Assembly: GCF_000162755.2 (NCBI RefSeq)
Contig: NZ_JH413808.1
Span: forward strand, 167,809-211,022
Direction of reading: 5' to 3'
Length of the DNA stretch: 43,214 nucleotides
From: Legionella drancourtii LLAP12
GTDB lineage: Bacteria; Pseudomonadota; Gammaproteobacteria; Legionellales; Legionellaceae
The position numbers and the translations under genes are program-made. Below are positions 1-9,286 of the stretch, piece after piece. Each line of letters opens with the position of its first letter. The stretch's first letter is position 1. The notes beneath the pieces are model-generated. The model did no database searches. It was not told where the DNA came from and saw nothing but the letters and a program-made list of their open reading frames with translations.

Positions 1-389
1 CCAAATTAGATACGGGCGCCAAATCAGCATCCTTGCATGCAACAAACATTACAGAAATTACCATAAAAGGCGTCCCCTACCTTCGTTTTACTGTTCCGAC
101 AAAAAATGGTGACTACACTTTTGAGTGTGAATATAAAGGCCGCGTAAAAATTAAAGTGCGTGCAGGTGAAAATGGCTCTGAAGTATTGCCACACGCCCCC
201 ATCAAACGTCCAGTCGTACTGCTTAGCCTGCAACTAGGCGATCAAATTAAAACCATTAAAGTTAATTTAACCAACCGTAAACGCTTCCTCTACCCCATAC
301 TATTAGGTAGAGATGCTATTATTGCATTTAATGGCGCAGTTAATCCTGCCCTTACTTTTACCGTTAAACCCCAGAGCAGTAAGAAATAA
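1..389 (+). CDS. Retropepsin-like 'ATP-dependent zinc protease' family protein, 5'-truncated
   Basis: The frame is open from base 3 and reads K-L-D-T-G-A-K-S-A-S-L-H-A before any start codon, so the gene begins outside the window; the TTG at 33 is not the true start. The D-T-G-A-K-x-x-x-L-H-A signature is that of family PF05618, a single-domain aspartic (retropepsin-like) fold usually annotated as RimK-related ATP-dependent zinc protease. A second hallmark, L-L-G-R-D-A-I, lies near residue 105 of the visible part. Its stop overlaps the next start (TAATG at 387-391). The three-gene arrangement with a 7TM transglutaminase-like protein and an ATP-grasp ligase is conserved in many proteobacteria. 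The family assignment is firm; the substrate is unknown. Confidence 0.85.
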   Translation, partial: KLDTGAKSASLHATNITEITIKGVPYLRFTVPTKNGDYTFECEYKGRVKIKVRAGENGSEVLPHAPIKRPVVLLSLQLGDQIKTIKVNLTNRKRFLYPILLGRDAIIAFNGAVNPALTFTVKPQSSKK

Positions 390-1915
390 TGAAAAACAAT
401 ACCCGTCATATTTATGGTCTTATCTTCACCTTGTTTATTTTGGGAAGCGGTATTTTTCTCTATCGGCATCTAGCACTTGATGTGCCATTAACGGATACAG
501 AAACAATTAATAGTTGGATGGTTGAATCCAATTTACGTTTTGTTGCTGAGCCAAATACGCCGATTAAAGCCAGTTTTAATATTCCTTACTTACCACCCCA
601 CTTCGCCATTCTCGATGAGTATTTTGTTTCCAGAAACTATGGCGTCACCACCAACTTAAATGGTGATAACCGTGAAACAGTGTGGTCAATCAGGCGTGCA
701 CACGGCGCTCAATCCTTATATTACCGCGCAATTTTTCGCCAAGCGGATGGCAATGAATCACCATTAGGCACGCCGCCAGCCATCAAATCCCAACCTTTGG
801 ATGAAAGTCAAAAATCAGCCGTTGAAACAATTACCAACCAGGTAAGACAAGCGTCGGCAGATATTAAAACCTTTGCCCAGAGCACTATTAAAGAATTAAA
901 TAAACAAGACGGGAATGCCAAACTGTTAACTGGCAATAACTTCTCTGATGAGCAAATCATTAATGCGGCAATTTTAATCCTAAATCATTCAAAAATTTCG
1001 GCCGTGCCTGTCAAAGGCATTTATTTATCGCAGCAAAGTAAAGCAGAACTCAAATTCTTTTTAGCAGTATTTAACGACAAAAGTTGGATTTACATAAATC
1101 CCAAAACTGGCGGTGCCGGCTTACCAAAAGACTTCCTCATCTGGCAATATGGTAATGAGCCTGTCTTTAACATTGTTGGTGGCAAAAAGCCTTTATTTAA
1201 TTTAACGGTGTCACCAACCCCTATCAATGCCTTAAGCATAGCCAAATCACGTGGCTTACAAGCGGATTCACAACTTTTACGTTTTTCCCTACTGCAACTC
1301 CCGGTCAATGTCCAAGCAATCTATAAAATTATTCTCACCGTACCGATTGGCGCATTCATTATCCTCATTCTGCGCAATTTTATTGGCATCAAAACCTTTG
1401 GGACCTTTATGCCCGTATTAATCGCTTTAGCTTTCCGAGAAACTCATGTTATTTGGGGAATCTGTCTTTTTGTAACGATTGTTTCTTTCGGACTTTTGGC
1501 ACGTTTTTATTTGGATCAATTACGCCTGCTCCTGGTACCCAGGCTTGCCGCCATCCTGACAGTAGTCGTTTTGTTAATGATTTTTATTAGCGTGATCAGC
1601 CAAAATCTTGGTTTAGATGCCGGTTTATCCGTCGCCCTCTTCCCCATGGTCATTTTAACCATGACTATAGAACGGATGTGCATCACTTGGGATGAGCGCG
1701 GCGCTGCAGAGGCCATCAAATCAGGCATCGGTAGTTTAGTTGCCGCGGTAATTTCCTATTGGGCCATGAGTTATGAGCCACTGCAATATTTAGTCTTTGC
1801 CTTTCCTGAATTACTATTAGTGCTTTTAGCGCTGATTTTATGGTTTGGACAATATCGCGGTTATCGCTTGTTTGAATTAAAACGCTTCAAAGCTTTTGCA
1901 AGGCAGGAAGAATGA
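389..1915 (+). CDS. Inactive-transglutaminase fused to seven membrane helices
   Basis: A 508-residue inner-membrane protein. An N-terminal membrane segment (about residues 8-27) is followed by a roughly 280-residue extracytoplasmic region, then a cluster of hydrophobic helices from about residue 310 to 495. This is the architecture of the inactive transglutaminase / 7TM family (PF14400 plus PF14402), which normally sits between a retropepsin-like protein and a RimK-like ATP-grasp enzyme, exactly as here. The start ATG overlaps the previous stop by one base, and the stop overlaps the next start (ATGA at 1912-1915), so the three genes are probably translationally coupled. A role in envelope or osmotic adaptation linked to glutamate-type peptide ligation is a literature-based guess; nothing here shows the reaction. 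Confidence 0.8.
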   Translation: MKNNTRHIYGLIFTLFILGSGIFLYRHLALDVPLTDTETINSWMVESNLRFVAEPNTPIKASFNIPYLPPHFAILDEYFVSRNYGVTTNLNGDNRETVWSIRRAHGAQSLYYRAIFRQADGNESPLGTPPAIKSQPLDESQKSAVETITNQVRQASADIKTFAQSTIKELNKQDGNAKLLTGNNFSDEQIINAAILILNHSKISAVPVKGIYLSQQSKAELKFFLAVFNDKSWIYINPKTGGAGLPKDFLIWQYGNEPVFNIVGGKKPLFNLTVSPTPINALSIAKSRGLQADSQLLRFSLLQLPVNVQAIYKIILTVPIGAFIILILRNFIGIKTFGTFMPVLIALAFRETHVIWGICLFVTIVSFGLLARFYLDQLRLLLVPRLAAILTVVVLLMIFISVISQNLGLDAGLSVALFPMVILTMTIERMCITWDERGAAEAIKSGIGSLVAAVISYWAMSYEPLQYLVFAFPELLLVLLALILWFGQYRGYRLFELKRFKAFARQEE

Positions 1916-2859
1916 TTAGTCTGTTTCGTCGTTTAAAAGACCATGGAATCTTAAGTATTAATCAACGGAATACCGATTTTGTATTACGTTATAATCCAAG
2001 AAAACTCTTTCCTTTGGTTGATGATAAACTAAAAACCAAAAAACTAGCCCTACAGGCAGGAATTGCTGTTCCTCCATTATATGAAATCATCGAAACAGAA
2101 CAGCAAATTAAAACCATCGAAGAACTTTTTGCCCCCTATAATGATTTTGTCGTTAAACCAGCGCGTGGTTCGGGTGGTGATGGGATTTTGGTTTTTAAAG
2201 ACAAGGTTTATGGCCGTTACCGCCAAATTAATGGCAAATTAACCACGACGCAGGAATTAAGTTACCATCTCTCCTGCTTACTATCGGGAGCATATAGCCT
2301 CGGTGGCTCATCAGATTATGCAATTATTGAAAAAAGGGTAGTAGTCGACCCGATTTTTGCTGAAGTAAGTTATGAAGGTATTCCCGATATTCGCATCATT
2401 TCCCTCTTAGGCTATCCGGCGATGGCGATGGTACGCCTACCTACGCGTCTCTCTGGAGGTAAAGCCAATCTACACCAAGGAGCGATTGGGGTTGGCGTTG
2501 ATCTGGCGACCGGAAAAACCCTAGGTGGCGTCTTCCATAATGACATGATTGATTATCATCCCGATACCCTAAATTCAATCGTGGGTATTGAAGTGCCTTA
2601 CTGGAATCAAATCCTGGAAATTGCCTCCAGTTGTTATGATTTAACTGGTTTAGGCTACCTCGGTGTCGACATTGTCTTGGATAAAGACCAAGGCCCCTTA
2701 ATGCTGGAGCTTAATGCCCGCCCGGGCTTGAATATTCAAATAGCCAATCGCGAAGGCGGTTTAAAACGTTATCGAACCATTGAAGCCCATCACCAAGAAC
2801 ACCCCAATGAATCAGTGGCTGAGAAAGTTGCCTTTAGTCGTAAAAGCTTTGCGCGTTAA
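1912..2859 (+). CDS. RimK-like ATP-grasp ligase (alpha-L-glutamate ligase-related)
   Basis: A 315-residue soluble ATP-grasp protein. Visible elements are the lysine and glycine-rich ATP loop (VVKPARGSGGDGILV, about residues 80-94), the acidic metal-binding segment GVDIVLD and the terminal LELNARPGLNIQIANREG. The last resembles the metal- and phosphate-binding E-x-N motif of RimK-type enzymes. Such enzymes join an amino acid, often glutamate, to a carboxylate at the cost of ATP. It is the third gene of the operon and starts inside the previous stop codon. The acceptor is unknown; modification of a peptide or envelope component handled by the partner membrane protein is inferred. Confidence 0.82.
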   Translation: MISLFRRLKDHGILSINQRNTDFVLRYNPRKLFPLVDDKLKTKKLALQAGIAVPPLYEIIETEQQIKTIEELFAPYNDFVVKPARGSGGDGILVFKDKVYGRYRQINGKLTTTQELSYHLSCLLSGAYSLGGSSDYAIIEKRVVVDPIFAEVSYEGIPDIRIISLLGYPAMAMVRLPTRLSGGKANLHQGAIGVGVDLATGKTLGGVFHNDMIDYHPDTLNSIVGIEVPYWNQILEIASSCYDLTGLGYLGVDIVLDKDQGPLMLELNARPGLNIQIANREGGLKRYRTIEAHHQEHPNESVAEKVAFSRKSFAR

Positions 2860-2872
2860 CAGGCCATATGAG

Positions 2873-4042
2873 CTACTCAACCAGACCGCGAGCATGTTGA
2901 ATAAATAAGCGTTTTAAGGGGGTAAATTGGTTACAAAATCCCAAACCCAGACCGCGTAAAGTAACTACGGGCATGAATGAATTACTGAATAAACGTTTAA
3001 ACCCTTCCATTAACGCGATAATTTGCCACACTGCATGTTTGCGTTCTCGTTGGTAAGCGCCCAATGCCTTTTTGGAGACCAGCGCACCTTGCGCAGTATC
3101 CAAACAATGAATCCACGACGCGACATCGGCCAAACCAACATTTAAACCAAGACCTGCCAATGGGTGAATGGTATGCGCGGCATCACCAAGCAATAACCAA
3201 CGATTCCCTGAGTATTGTTTGACATGGCGCATGTGCAAGGGAAACTGATAACGCTTACTAATAACCTGCACTTGCCCTAGTTTTTGAGCAAAAGCCGTGG
3301 TTAAGACTTCATTAAATTCATCATCAGCAAGGTCCAATAATTTTTTCGCCTGTAAGGGCGTAGTTGACCATACTATAGAACACTGCTTTGCATCAGCCAG
3401 CGGTAAAAAAGCCAAGGGGCCATCTGGATTAAATACTTGATAAGCCGTTTGTTGATGCGCTTTTTCAACCGCAACGGTCGCGACTATGGCTTGTTGTTTA
3501 TAAGGCCAACTGGTTAATTCTACTTTGAGTTTTTGCCGCGCAGGGGAATTAGCCCCATCAGCAATCATTAATAACTGCCCTTCCCAAACCTGTTGCTGGC
3601 TGCAAACCTGCACATGATGCAGGTCAGGATGTACTGCATCGACACAACAGTCTGGAAATAAACTAATATTTGCTTGCTGCGCAACTTGTTGCAATAAAGC
3701 CAGCTTGAGAATTGCCTCTTCAATAATCACCCCCAAATACGGTGCAGCAACAGAGCGTGAATCAAAATCAATATGCGCCCCATTGACAGCATCCCAGACA
3801 TGCATGTGCTGATAGGGGGCAAGGTGCTGGGGATCCACCCGCTGCCAAGCACCTACTTGCTGTAGCAAAGTCTGCGAGGCGTAATTGATGGCATAGACGC
3901 GTGCATCAGGACGAGAAGTATCCACGGTTAATGAACCGGCATCGATAATGGCTACACGATAACCACGCTGCGCCATCGCTAATGCGGCGCTTAAACCAAC
4001 AATACCGCCACCGAGTACCAGTACCTCAAATTCCAAGTTCAT
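2873..4042 (-). CDS. ubiI: UbiH/UbiF-family FAD monooxygenase, probable UbiI (VisC)
   Basis: A 389-residue flavoprotein hydroxylase with an N-terminal Rossmann dinucleotide motif (GGGIVGLSAALAMAQRGYRV, about residues 11-30). The second FAD motif GDAAHTIHPLAGLGLNVG lies near residue 285. These enzymes hydroxylate the aromatic ring of ubiquinone precursors. The gene order pepP-ubiH-this gene matches the E. coli pepP-ubiH-ubiI (visC) operon, so C5 hydroxylation (UbiI) is the likely job. The C-terminal region is more divergent than the FAD motifs, and UbiF or a bifunctional hydroxylase cannot be ruled out by eye. It begins 26 bases after ubiH ends. Confidence 0.8.
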   Translation of the reverse strand: MNLEFEVLVLGGGIVGLSAALAMAQRGYRVAIIDAGSLTVDTSRPDARVYAINYASQTLLQQVGAWQRVDPQHLAPYQHMHVWDAVNGAHIDFDSRSVAAPYLGVIIEEAILKLALLQQVAQQANISLFPDCCVDAVHPDLHHVQVCSQQQVWEGQLLMIADGANSPARQKLKVELTSWPYKQQAIVATVAVEKAHQQTAYQVFNPDGPLAFLPLADAKQCSIVWSTTPLQAKKLLDLADDEFNEVLTTAFAQKLGQVQVISKRYQFPLHMRHVKQYSGNRWLLLGDAAHTIHPLAGLGLNVGLADVASWIHCLDTAQGALVSKKALGAYQRERKHAVWQIIALMEGFKRLFSNSFMPVVTLRGLGLGFCNQFTPLKRLFIQHARGLVE

Positions 4043-4068
4043 GCTGTTTACCTCTGTTCCTGCATCGA

Positions 4069-5262
4069 TTATTTTTCCGTCAAAGCGATTTCACAAACCA
4101 AATCAGGAATGACACCACCAAAACCACGGGCATAACGAGCTAAAAGATTCTTTAGCGCGGGAATATTATCCAGAGCCACTAAGCCCAATCCACGTGCAAA
4201 ACCCAGGCCGGGCAAACGGCTAGTAAATACACTGATTAAACCGTCGGTTAAACACGCAATCATTTTTTGATCATGGGCGCGTAATTGCACATACTGCTGC
4301 AACATGCTGGCATTTAATCCTTGTGCAGCAATACATTGTGCTAAAGTAGCAACATCTCTAAGCCCTAAATTAAATCCTTGCCCAGCTACCGGGTGCAAAG
4401 TATGGGCGGCATTCCCCACAAATACCACGGATCCTTTTACTTGTTGTGGCATTAAAACTTGTTGCAAAGGAAAAGAAAAACGCTTGCCGACTTTAGTAAA
4501 ACGTCCTAAACGATAACCAAAAGTCTGTTGTAAGCGACAAAGAAACTCTACCTCCGTTAAAGACATTAATTGTTCGGCTTCTGTGGGTGGCATGGCCCAA
4601 ACTAAAGACATGCGGTTCCCTTGCATCGGTAACAAAGCCAAAGGACCATGCGCCGTAAAACGTTCATAAGCGTGTCCTCCATGTGGATTCACTAAGCCAA
4701 TATTGGCCACAATTGCCTGTTGCTGATACAGTTTAGTTTGTGCGGGGAGGGCACAAAAACGACGTACGGCCGAATGAGCGCCATCGGCAGCAACGATTAA
4801 GCGTGCCGTAATCGTCATCTCGCCCGCAGCCGTAGTAACGGTTACAGAGGATGCGGCCAGATCCACGGCGTGTACGGCTGCTGGCGCTAAAATTTGCTGT
4901 GCAGCGACTAATTGCTGTAAGGCTCGATTAATGTGTTGCATTTCAACAACATAGCCTAATGGCGCATCAACCTGCCCATGCAAGCGCGAAGCACCAAAAT
5001 GATGCTGCTCTGAAACATGAATAAGATCGATCGGCGTTGCATGTTCCTGCAAGTGCGTCCATACACCAAGCATAGCTAAAATGCGCCGACTGGCTGGTGA
5101 AAGGGCCAAGGAACGTGCATCAAAATCAGGATCAATCTTAGTATCCAAAGGCTGGGCATCAACCAACAAAGTACTAAACCCTAATCCTTGCAAAGCCAGC
5201 ATTAGCGTTGCACCAGTTAAGCCCCCACCAACAATCAGGATATCTATTTCTTTATTAACCAC
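4069..5262 (-). CDS. ubiH: 2-octaprenyl-6-methoxyphenol hydroxylase UbiH
   Basis: A 397-residue FAD-dependent hydroxylase of ubiquinone biosynthesis. The N-terminal GGGLTGATLMLALQGLG motif binds the ADP part of FAD, and GNAAHTLHPVAGQGFNLGLRD near residue 300 is the conserved second FAD motif of UbiH-type enzymes. It overlaps the end of pepP by 8 bases, indicating translational coupling. It lies in the conserved pepP-ubiH-ubiI order. Length and motifs are normal and there is no sign of damage. Confidence 0.88.
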   Translation of the reverse strand: MVNKEIDILIVGGGLTGATLMLALQGLGFSTLLVDAQPLDTKIDPDFDARSLALSPASRRILAMLGVWTHLQEHATPIDLIHVSEQHHFGASRLHGQVDAPLGYVVEMQHINRALQQLVAAQQILAPAAVHAVDLAASSVTVTTAAGEMTITARLIVAADGAHSAVRRFCALPAQTKLYQQQAIVANIGLVNPHGGHAYERFTAHGPLALLPMQGNRMSLVWAMPPTEAEQLMSLTEVEFLCRLQQTFGYRLGRFTKVGKRFSFPLQQVLMPQQVKGSVVFVGNAAHTLHPVAGQGFNLGLRDVATLAQCIAAQGLNASMLQQYVQLRAHDQKMIACLTDGLISVFTSRLPGLGFARGLGLVALDNIPALKNLLARYARGFGGVIPDLVCEIALTEK

Positions 5263-6562
5263 GCATTAACGCCTCAATAGCAGATACATCAACCGGTAAA
5301 GCAGCAGTCAACACTTCATGACCATTCGCTGTCACCGCCACATCATCTTCAATACGAACACCAATACCCCACCAGCGTGGATCAACGCCCGGCATATTAG
5401 CACTGATGTACAAACCAGGTTCCACGGTTAAAACCATTCCTGGCTCTAAAGAACGCCATTCACCATTAATTTTATACAGGCCGCTATCATGTACATCCAA
5501 ACCCAACCAATGGCCAGAATTATGCATATAAAATGGCTTATAAGCCTCATTAGTAATTAATTCGTCGACATCCCCACGCAAAATACCCAATTCACATAAA
5601 CCAGCTGTTAAAATACGTACTATAGCTTGTTGCACCGCATTCCAAGGCAGCCCGGGCTTAATCAAGGCAATCCCTGCTTTTTGCGATTTAAGCACTAATT
5701 CATAGATACTTTTTTGCTCTGCGCTGAATGTACCACTTACCGGAAATACACGCGTAATGTCCGCCGCATAGTTTTCATATTCGCCCCCGGCATCGATGAG
5801 AACTAGCTCACCTTGACCTAAAGGTTGATTGTTTTCGGTATAATGCAAAACACAGGCATTTTCGCCACCACCAACAATGGGATCATAGGCAACACTACGG
5901 CACCCTTGACGACTAAATTCATAAGTCAGCTCCGCCTCTAACTCATATTCATGCTGCAAATGCTTGCATTGGCGCATCGCCCGCAGGTGCGCATCTACTG
6001 AAATACGTGCTGCTTGACGCATTAAATCCAGCTCGGCATCGCTTTTAATTAAGCGCATTTCACCCAATAATGGTTCTAGATCACATAAACAGTCAGGAGC
6101 TTTGATTCCACGCCGGACCTGACCTTTAATTGCCACTAAAGCCTTCATGATGATTTTTTCTAATTCGGGATTACGTGCCACCGCATAATAAATGGCCGCT
6201 TTTCCCAGCAGTAACTTGGGTAATTCTTCCGCAATACTGCTTACTGGAAATGCCGCGTGCATGCCTAATTCATTCAGAGCACCTTCTTGTCCTAAACGTT
6301 TTCCTGTCCACTGCTCTTCGCCAGGATTACGTGGACGATTGAATAAAATACTCTGCGCATCTGAGCCGGCAATCAGCACTAATAAAGCATCTGGCTCATT
6401 AAACCCAGTCAAATAATAAAAATTACTGTCCTGGCGAAAACGATAATACGCATCACCATTCCTCAATGCTTCATGTGTCGCAGCAATAATGGCAACGCTG
6501 CCTGCAGGTAATTGCTGTGCCAAGTTCTTTCTACGTGCCTGATATTCTTGCTGAGTAATCAT
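5255..6562 (-). CDS. pepP: Xaa-Pro aminopeptidase P
   Basis: A 435-residue M24 metallopeptidase that removes the N-terminal residue ahead of proline. The N-terminal domain (residues 1-170) carries the YYLTGF signature. The pita-bread catalytic domain holds all expected dinuclear metal ligands: Asp in LIDAGGEY, Asp in YAADITR, His in HNSGHWLGLDVHD, Glu in TVEPGLY and Glu in GVRIEDD. It is the head of the pepP-ubiH-ubiI run and follows ygfB by 13 bases. Length is typical of the family. Confidence 0.93.
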   Translation of the reverse strand: MITQQEYQARRKNLAQQLPAGSVAIIAATHEALRNGDAYYRFRQDSNFYYLTGFNEPDALLVLIAGSDAQSILFNRPRNPGEEQWTGKRLGQEGALNELGMHAAFPVSSIAEELPKLLLGKAAIYYAVARNPELEKIIMKALVAIKGQVRRGIKAPDCLCDLEPLLGEMRLIKSDAELDLMRQAARISVDAHLRAMRQCKHLQHEYELEAELTYEFSRQGCRSVAYDPIVGGGENACVLHYTENNQPLGQGELVLIDAGGEYENYAADITRVFPVSGTFSAEQKSIYELVLKSQKAGIALIKPGLPWNAVQQAIVRILTAGLCELGILRGDVDELITNEAYKPFYMHNSGHWLGLDVHDSGLYKINGEWRSLEPGMVLTVEPGLYISANMPGVDPRWWGIGVRIEDDVAVTANGHEVLTAALPVDVSAIEALMRG

Positions 6563-6575
6563 ATCAACGTCCTTA

Positions 6576-7157
6576 TTAATGAGTTAAGTCAGAACCACCG
6601 CGCTCTCTTTCATTTAATTTTAAATCACCATGCAAGCGAATTACAGCCATACGGGCATATTCGCTTACCTCCATCAATGCACGTTCATCTTCATCATCAA
6701 CATCCAAAGTATCACAATCAAGTTCCGCAAATTCAATCATATGCTGTAAGGCATCTTGCGCTTCTTCTTCATAGAATTGATCCATACTTACGCCTGATAA
6801 AGTTAGGGCTTGCGTAAAGCCTTCACACCATTCACTAAAGGCCTGCGCCCGCTCAATCAATGATTCGTGTTCATCCGGAAGCAGCATTTGAAACTCAAAA
6901 TCAAAATGGGTAATTTGTTGCTGGCTAATAGAAAAAACTTCAAACATGGCCAAAACCGCATTACGACTTTGCTCATCCTTTTTATTATTCAATAAAGCAC
7001 GTAGATAAGACTCACCTTGCGTGTCCGCACCCGCACAAAGATAACCACACATCATTCCATGTAATGAACTGGCAGATACAGGTAAGGATAAAAAAGCGAT
7101 TGCATCAACAAAACCATCATAATCAGGTAAAGACAAGTGTTCATTTTCTGCAGACAT
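6576..7157 (-). CDS. ygfB: UPF0149 family protein (YgfB-like)
   Basis: A 193-residue acidic protein with the UPF0149 pattern: S-x-L-H-G-M-M-C-G-Y-L near the N-terminus, GWCEGF-like (SEWCEGFTQAL) mid-protein, and DDEDERALMEVSEYARMAVI near the C-terminus. The start at 7157 (M-S-A-E-N-E-H) gives the usual family length; the upstream ATG at 7214 would run into the divergent zapA region. It lies ahead of pepP on the same strand as in E. coli. In other gammaproteobacteria YgfB is linked to pepP-ubi expression and envelope stress; a molecular role is not visible here. Confidence 0.85.
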   Translation of the reverse strand: MSAENEHLSLPDYDGFVDAIAFLSLPVSASSLHGMMCGYLCAGADTQGESYLRALLNNKKDEQSRNAVLAMFEVFSISQQQITHFDFEFQMLLPDEHESLIERAQAFSEWCEGFTQALTLSGVSMDQFYEEEAQDALQHMIEFAELDCDTLDVDDEDERALMEVSEYARMAVIRLHGDLKLNERERGGSDLTH

Positions 7158-7286
7158 AGTTAACTCATTTATAAAAAAATGACTCATGATAACCGATTTA
7201 ATGCAATGGTTCACCTGACTATTTGCTGCTTACCAGCAAAATTGTTACTATTTACTTCAAAGTTATCGACCTGTGAAGACCTTACC

Positions 7287-7607
7287 ATGAGCCAAATGAA
7301 ATCGTGTACTGTTAAATTATTAAATAAATCCTATGAGCTTAAATGTCCTGAAGGCGAAGAAGCTAATTTATTATTAGCCGCACAAAAGCTAAATAGCCAA
7401 ATCATGCTCAATAAAAAGAAAGCAAAGCAATTAGATGATTTTCATTCATTATTGCTGGCTGCGCTCGATATTAGTCATGAATTAGTCTTGTGTAAAACCC
7501 AACAAGCACAGCAACATCATCAAGTAAACCAATTTATTACGTCATTAGAAAGTAAAATTAATAAAATGGTTAATGGTGAACTGGAAGCAACTGCCGCAAG
7601 AACTTAA
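7287..7607 (+). CDS. zapA: Cell-division protein ZapA
   Basis: A 106-residue protein (M-S-Q-M-K-S-C-T-V-K-L-L-N-K-S-Y-E) with the ZapA N-terminal beta segment followed by P-E-G-E-E-A-N-L-L-L-A-A-Q-K-L-N and a long C-terminal coiled coil. ZapA cross-links FtsZ filaments at the Z-ring. The true start is the ATG at 7287; a longer frame starting at 7179 overlaps the divergent ygfB and lacks family similarity. The zapA / ygfB divergent pair is a standard gammaproteobacterial neighbourhood. Confidence 0.9.
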   Translation: MSQMKSCTVKLLNKSYELKCPEGEEANLLLAAQKLNSQIMLNKKKAKQLDDFHSLLLAALDISHELVLCKTQQAQQHHQVNQFITSLESKINKMVNGELEATAART

Positions 7608-7612
7608 CGCGC

Positions 7613-7629
7613 TGGGCCACAAAGGCCCA
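7613..7629 (+). terminator. Hairpin after zapA
   Basis: TGGGCC-acaaa-GGCCCA forms a 6-bp stem with a 5-base loop immediately downstream of zapA, followed by a short pyrimidine stretch (aacctcttt). It may end zapA transcription or attenuate read-through into the next gene, 24 bases away. Confidence 0.45.
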
Positions 7630-7652
7630 ACCTCTTTAAAAGGATTTAATCA

Positions 7653-9224
7653 ATGAGACGCCAATGGTATCTAGGGTTTGGAATCATCTTGCTCATCATG
7701 CTGGCACTGTTCACGATGCTGCACAGCATGCAATGGTTCATTGCTTTTTTAATCCCTGTCATCCTCTTATGGGTTTATGATTTGGTGCAGAAAAAGCATA
7801 CGATTTTACGTAACTTTCCAGTTTTAGGCCATGTGCGCTATTTTTTAGAATTTCTGCGCCCGGAGATCCAACAGTATTTCATCGCCACCGATGAAAGTGA
7901 ACTGCCCTTTAATCGAGAAACACGCTCCCTTGTTTATGAGCGTGCCAAAAATACCCGTGACACCATCCCTTTTGGTACGGAACGGGATATTTTAAGCGTC
8001 GGCTATACCTGGGCACTTCATTCTTTAGCGCCAAAACACGCATCAGAAGTCGAGCCACGAATTACGGTCGGGGGGCCTGATTGCCTGCAACCCTATAGTG
8101 CTTCCCGGCTTAATATTTCCGCTATGAGTTTTGGTGCCTTATCAGGAAAAGCCATTATGGCGATGAATAAAGGGGCGATGCTTGGCGGCTTTGCCCAAAA
8201 TACCGGCGAAGGCGGTTTAAGCACGTACCATCTGCAAGGTGGCGATATTATTTTTCAAATTGGGACCGCCTATTTCGGCTGTCGTGACGCGGAGGGCCAT
8301 TTTAACGACCAGGAATTTGCCATCGAAGCCAATCGTAATGAAGTAAAAATGATAGAAATTAAACTGTCACAAGGCGCAAAACCCTCGCATGGAGGCATCT
8401 TACCAGCAGCCAAACTCACTGAAGAAATCGCCAAAGTCAGAAAAGTCCCCATGGGTAAAGATGTCTTATCGCCGCTAGCACACACCGCTTTTGATAGCCC
8501 TATAGGTTTACTTTATTTTATCAAAAGATTGCGCGACCTCTCTCATGGTAAGCCAATAGGCTTTAAATTATGCTTAGGTCGTCGGGATGAGTTTTTGGCC
8601 ATTTGTAAAGCCATGCTGCAAACCAAGATCTTACCGGATTTTATTACCGTTGATGGTGCCGAAGGCGGCACTGGAGCCGCCCCAGTAGAATATGCCAATT
8701 TTATTGGTACGCCCTTAGAAGCCGGATTAGTCTTTGTCCATAATGCCTTAGTCGGTGTTAATTTACGCGATAAAATCCGTATTATCTGCAGTGGTAAAGT
8801 AACCAATGGTTTTGATTTGCTAACCAACATTGCCCTCGGTGCGGATATGTGTAATAGCGCAAGAGCGATGATGCTGGCCACTGGCTGTTTACAAACGAAG
8901 CAGTGTAATACCAATACCTGTCCAACGGGCATTGCCACCCAAAGCAAACGCTTACAATACGGTTTAGTCGTCAATGAGAAAAAACAACATGTTGCTAATT
9001 TCCATAAAAATACCATGAAAAGCTTTTTAGAAATGGTAGGTGCATTAGGCCTTTGCAACCCGAGTGACTTAAAACCAAGCCATATTATGCGACGTACCAG
9101 CGTGCAAGAAGTGAAACCCTTCGATCATATTTACGATTACCTATCCCCAGGACAATTGCTCGGCCCCTATATACCAGAAAGTTATCGCACTTTTGGGGAA
9201 AGGGCTGATCCAGAGCACTTTTAA
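7653..9224 (+). CDS. Membrane-anchored FMN-binding glutamate-synthase-family protein
   Basis: A 523-residue protein with two N-terminal membrane helices (about residues 5-45) followed by the FMN-binding barrel of glutamate synthase (Glu_synthase, PF01645). Visible motifs are ISAMSFGALSGKAIMAMNKGA, GEGG, and VDGAEGGTGAAP. The cysteine cluster CLQTKQCNTNTC (C-x5-C-x4-C) followed by PTGIATQ corresponds to the 3Fe-4S site of glutamate synthase. The glutaminase domain of true GltB is absent, so it is a stand-alone redox/ammonia-transfer homologue of uncertain substrate. A good AGGA ribosome-binding site precedes the ATG. Confidence 0.87.
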   Translation: MRRQWYLGFGIILLIMLALFTMLHSMQWFIAFLIPVILLWVYDLVQKKHTILRNFPVLGHVRYFLEFLRPEIQQYFIATDESELPFNRETRSLVYERAKNTRDTIPFGTERDILSVGYTWALHSLAPKHASEVEPRITVGGPDCLQPYSASRLNISAMSFGALSGKAIMAMNKGAMLGGFAQNTGEGGLSTYHLQGGDIIFQIGTAYFGCRDAEGHFNDQEFAIEANRNEVKMIEIKLSQGAKPSHGGILPAAKLTEEIAKVRKVPMGKDVLSPLAHTAFDSPIGLLYFIKRLRDLSHGKPIGFKLCLGRRDEFLAICKAMLQTKILPDFITVDGAEGGTGAAPVEYANFIGTPLEAGLVFVHNALVGVNLRDKIRIICSGKVTNGFDLLTNIALGADMCNSARAMMLATGCLQTKQCNTNTCPTGIATQSKRLQYGLVVNEKKQHVANFHKNTMKSFLEMVGALGLCNPSDLKPSHIMRRTSVQEVKPFDHIYDYLSPGQLLGPYIPESYRTFGERADPEHF

Positions 9225-9247
9225 TGCAGTGAATCATTGCCCTAACG

Positions 9248-9275
9248 GTAGGTTGGAGCATTTGACCCAACCTAC
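9248..9275. terminator. Convergent hairpin, possible REP-like element
   Basis: GTAGGTTGG and CCAACCTAC form a perfect 9-bp stem with a 10-base loop in the short gap between two convergent genes. It could be a bidirectional terminator. Sequences of the form GTAGGTTGG are also common as small dispersed palindromes in bacterial intergenic DNA. Confidence 0.5.
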
Positions 9276-9286
9276 ATTATTACCGA

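Noticed and set aside
8543-9058. 171-residue frame antisense to the glutamate-synthase-like gene
   Set aside because: It is a shadow of a strongly conserved gene and has no recognisable domain or ribosome-binding site.
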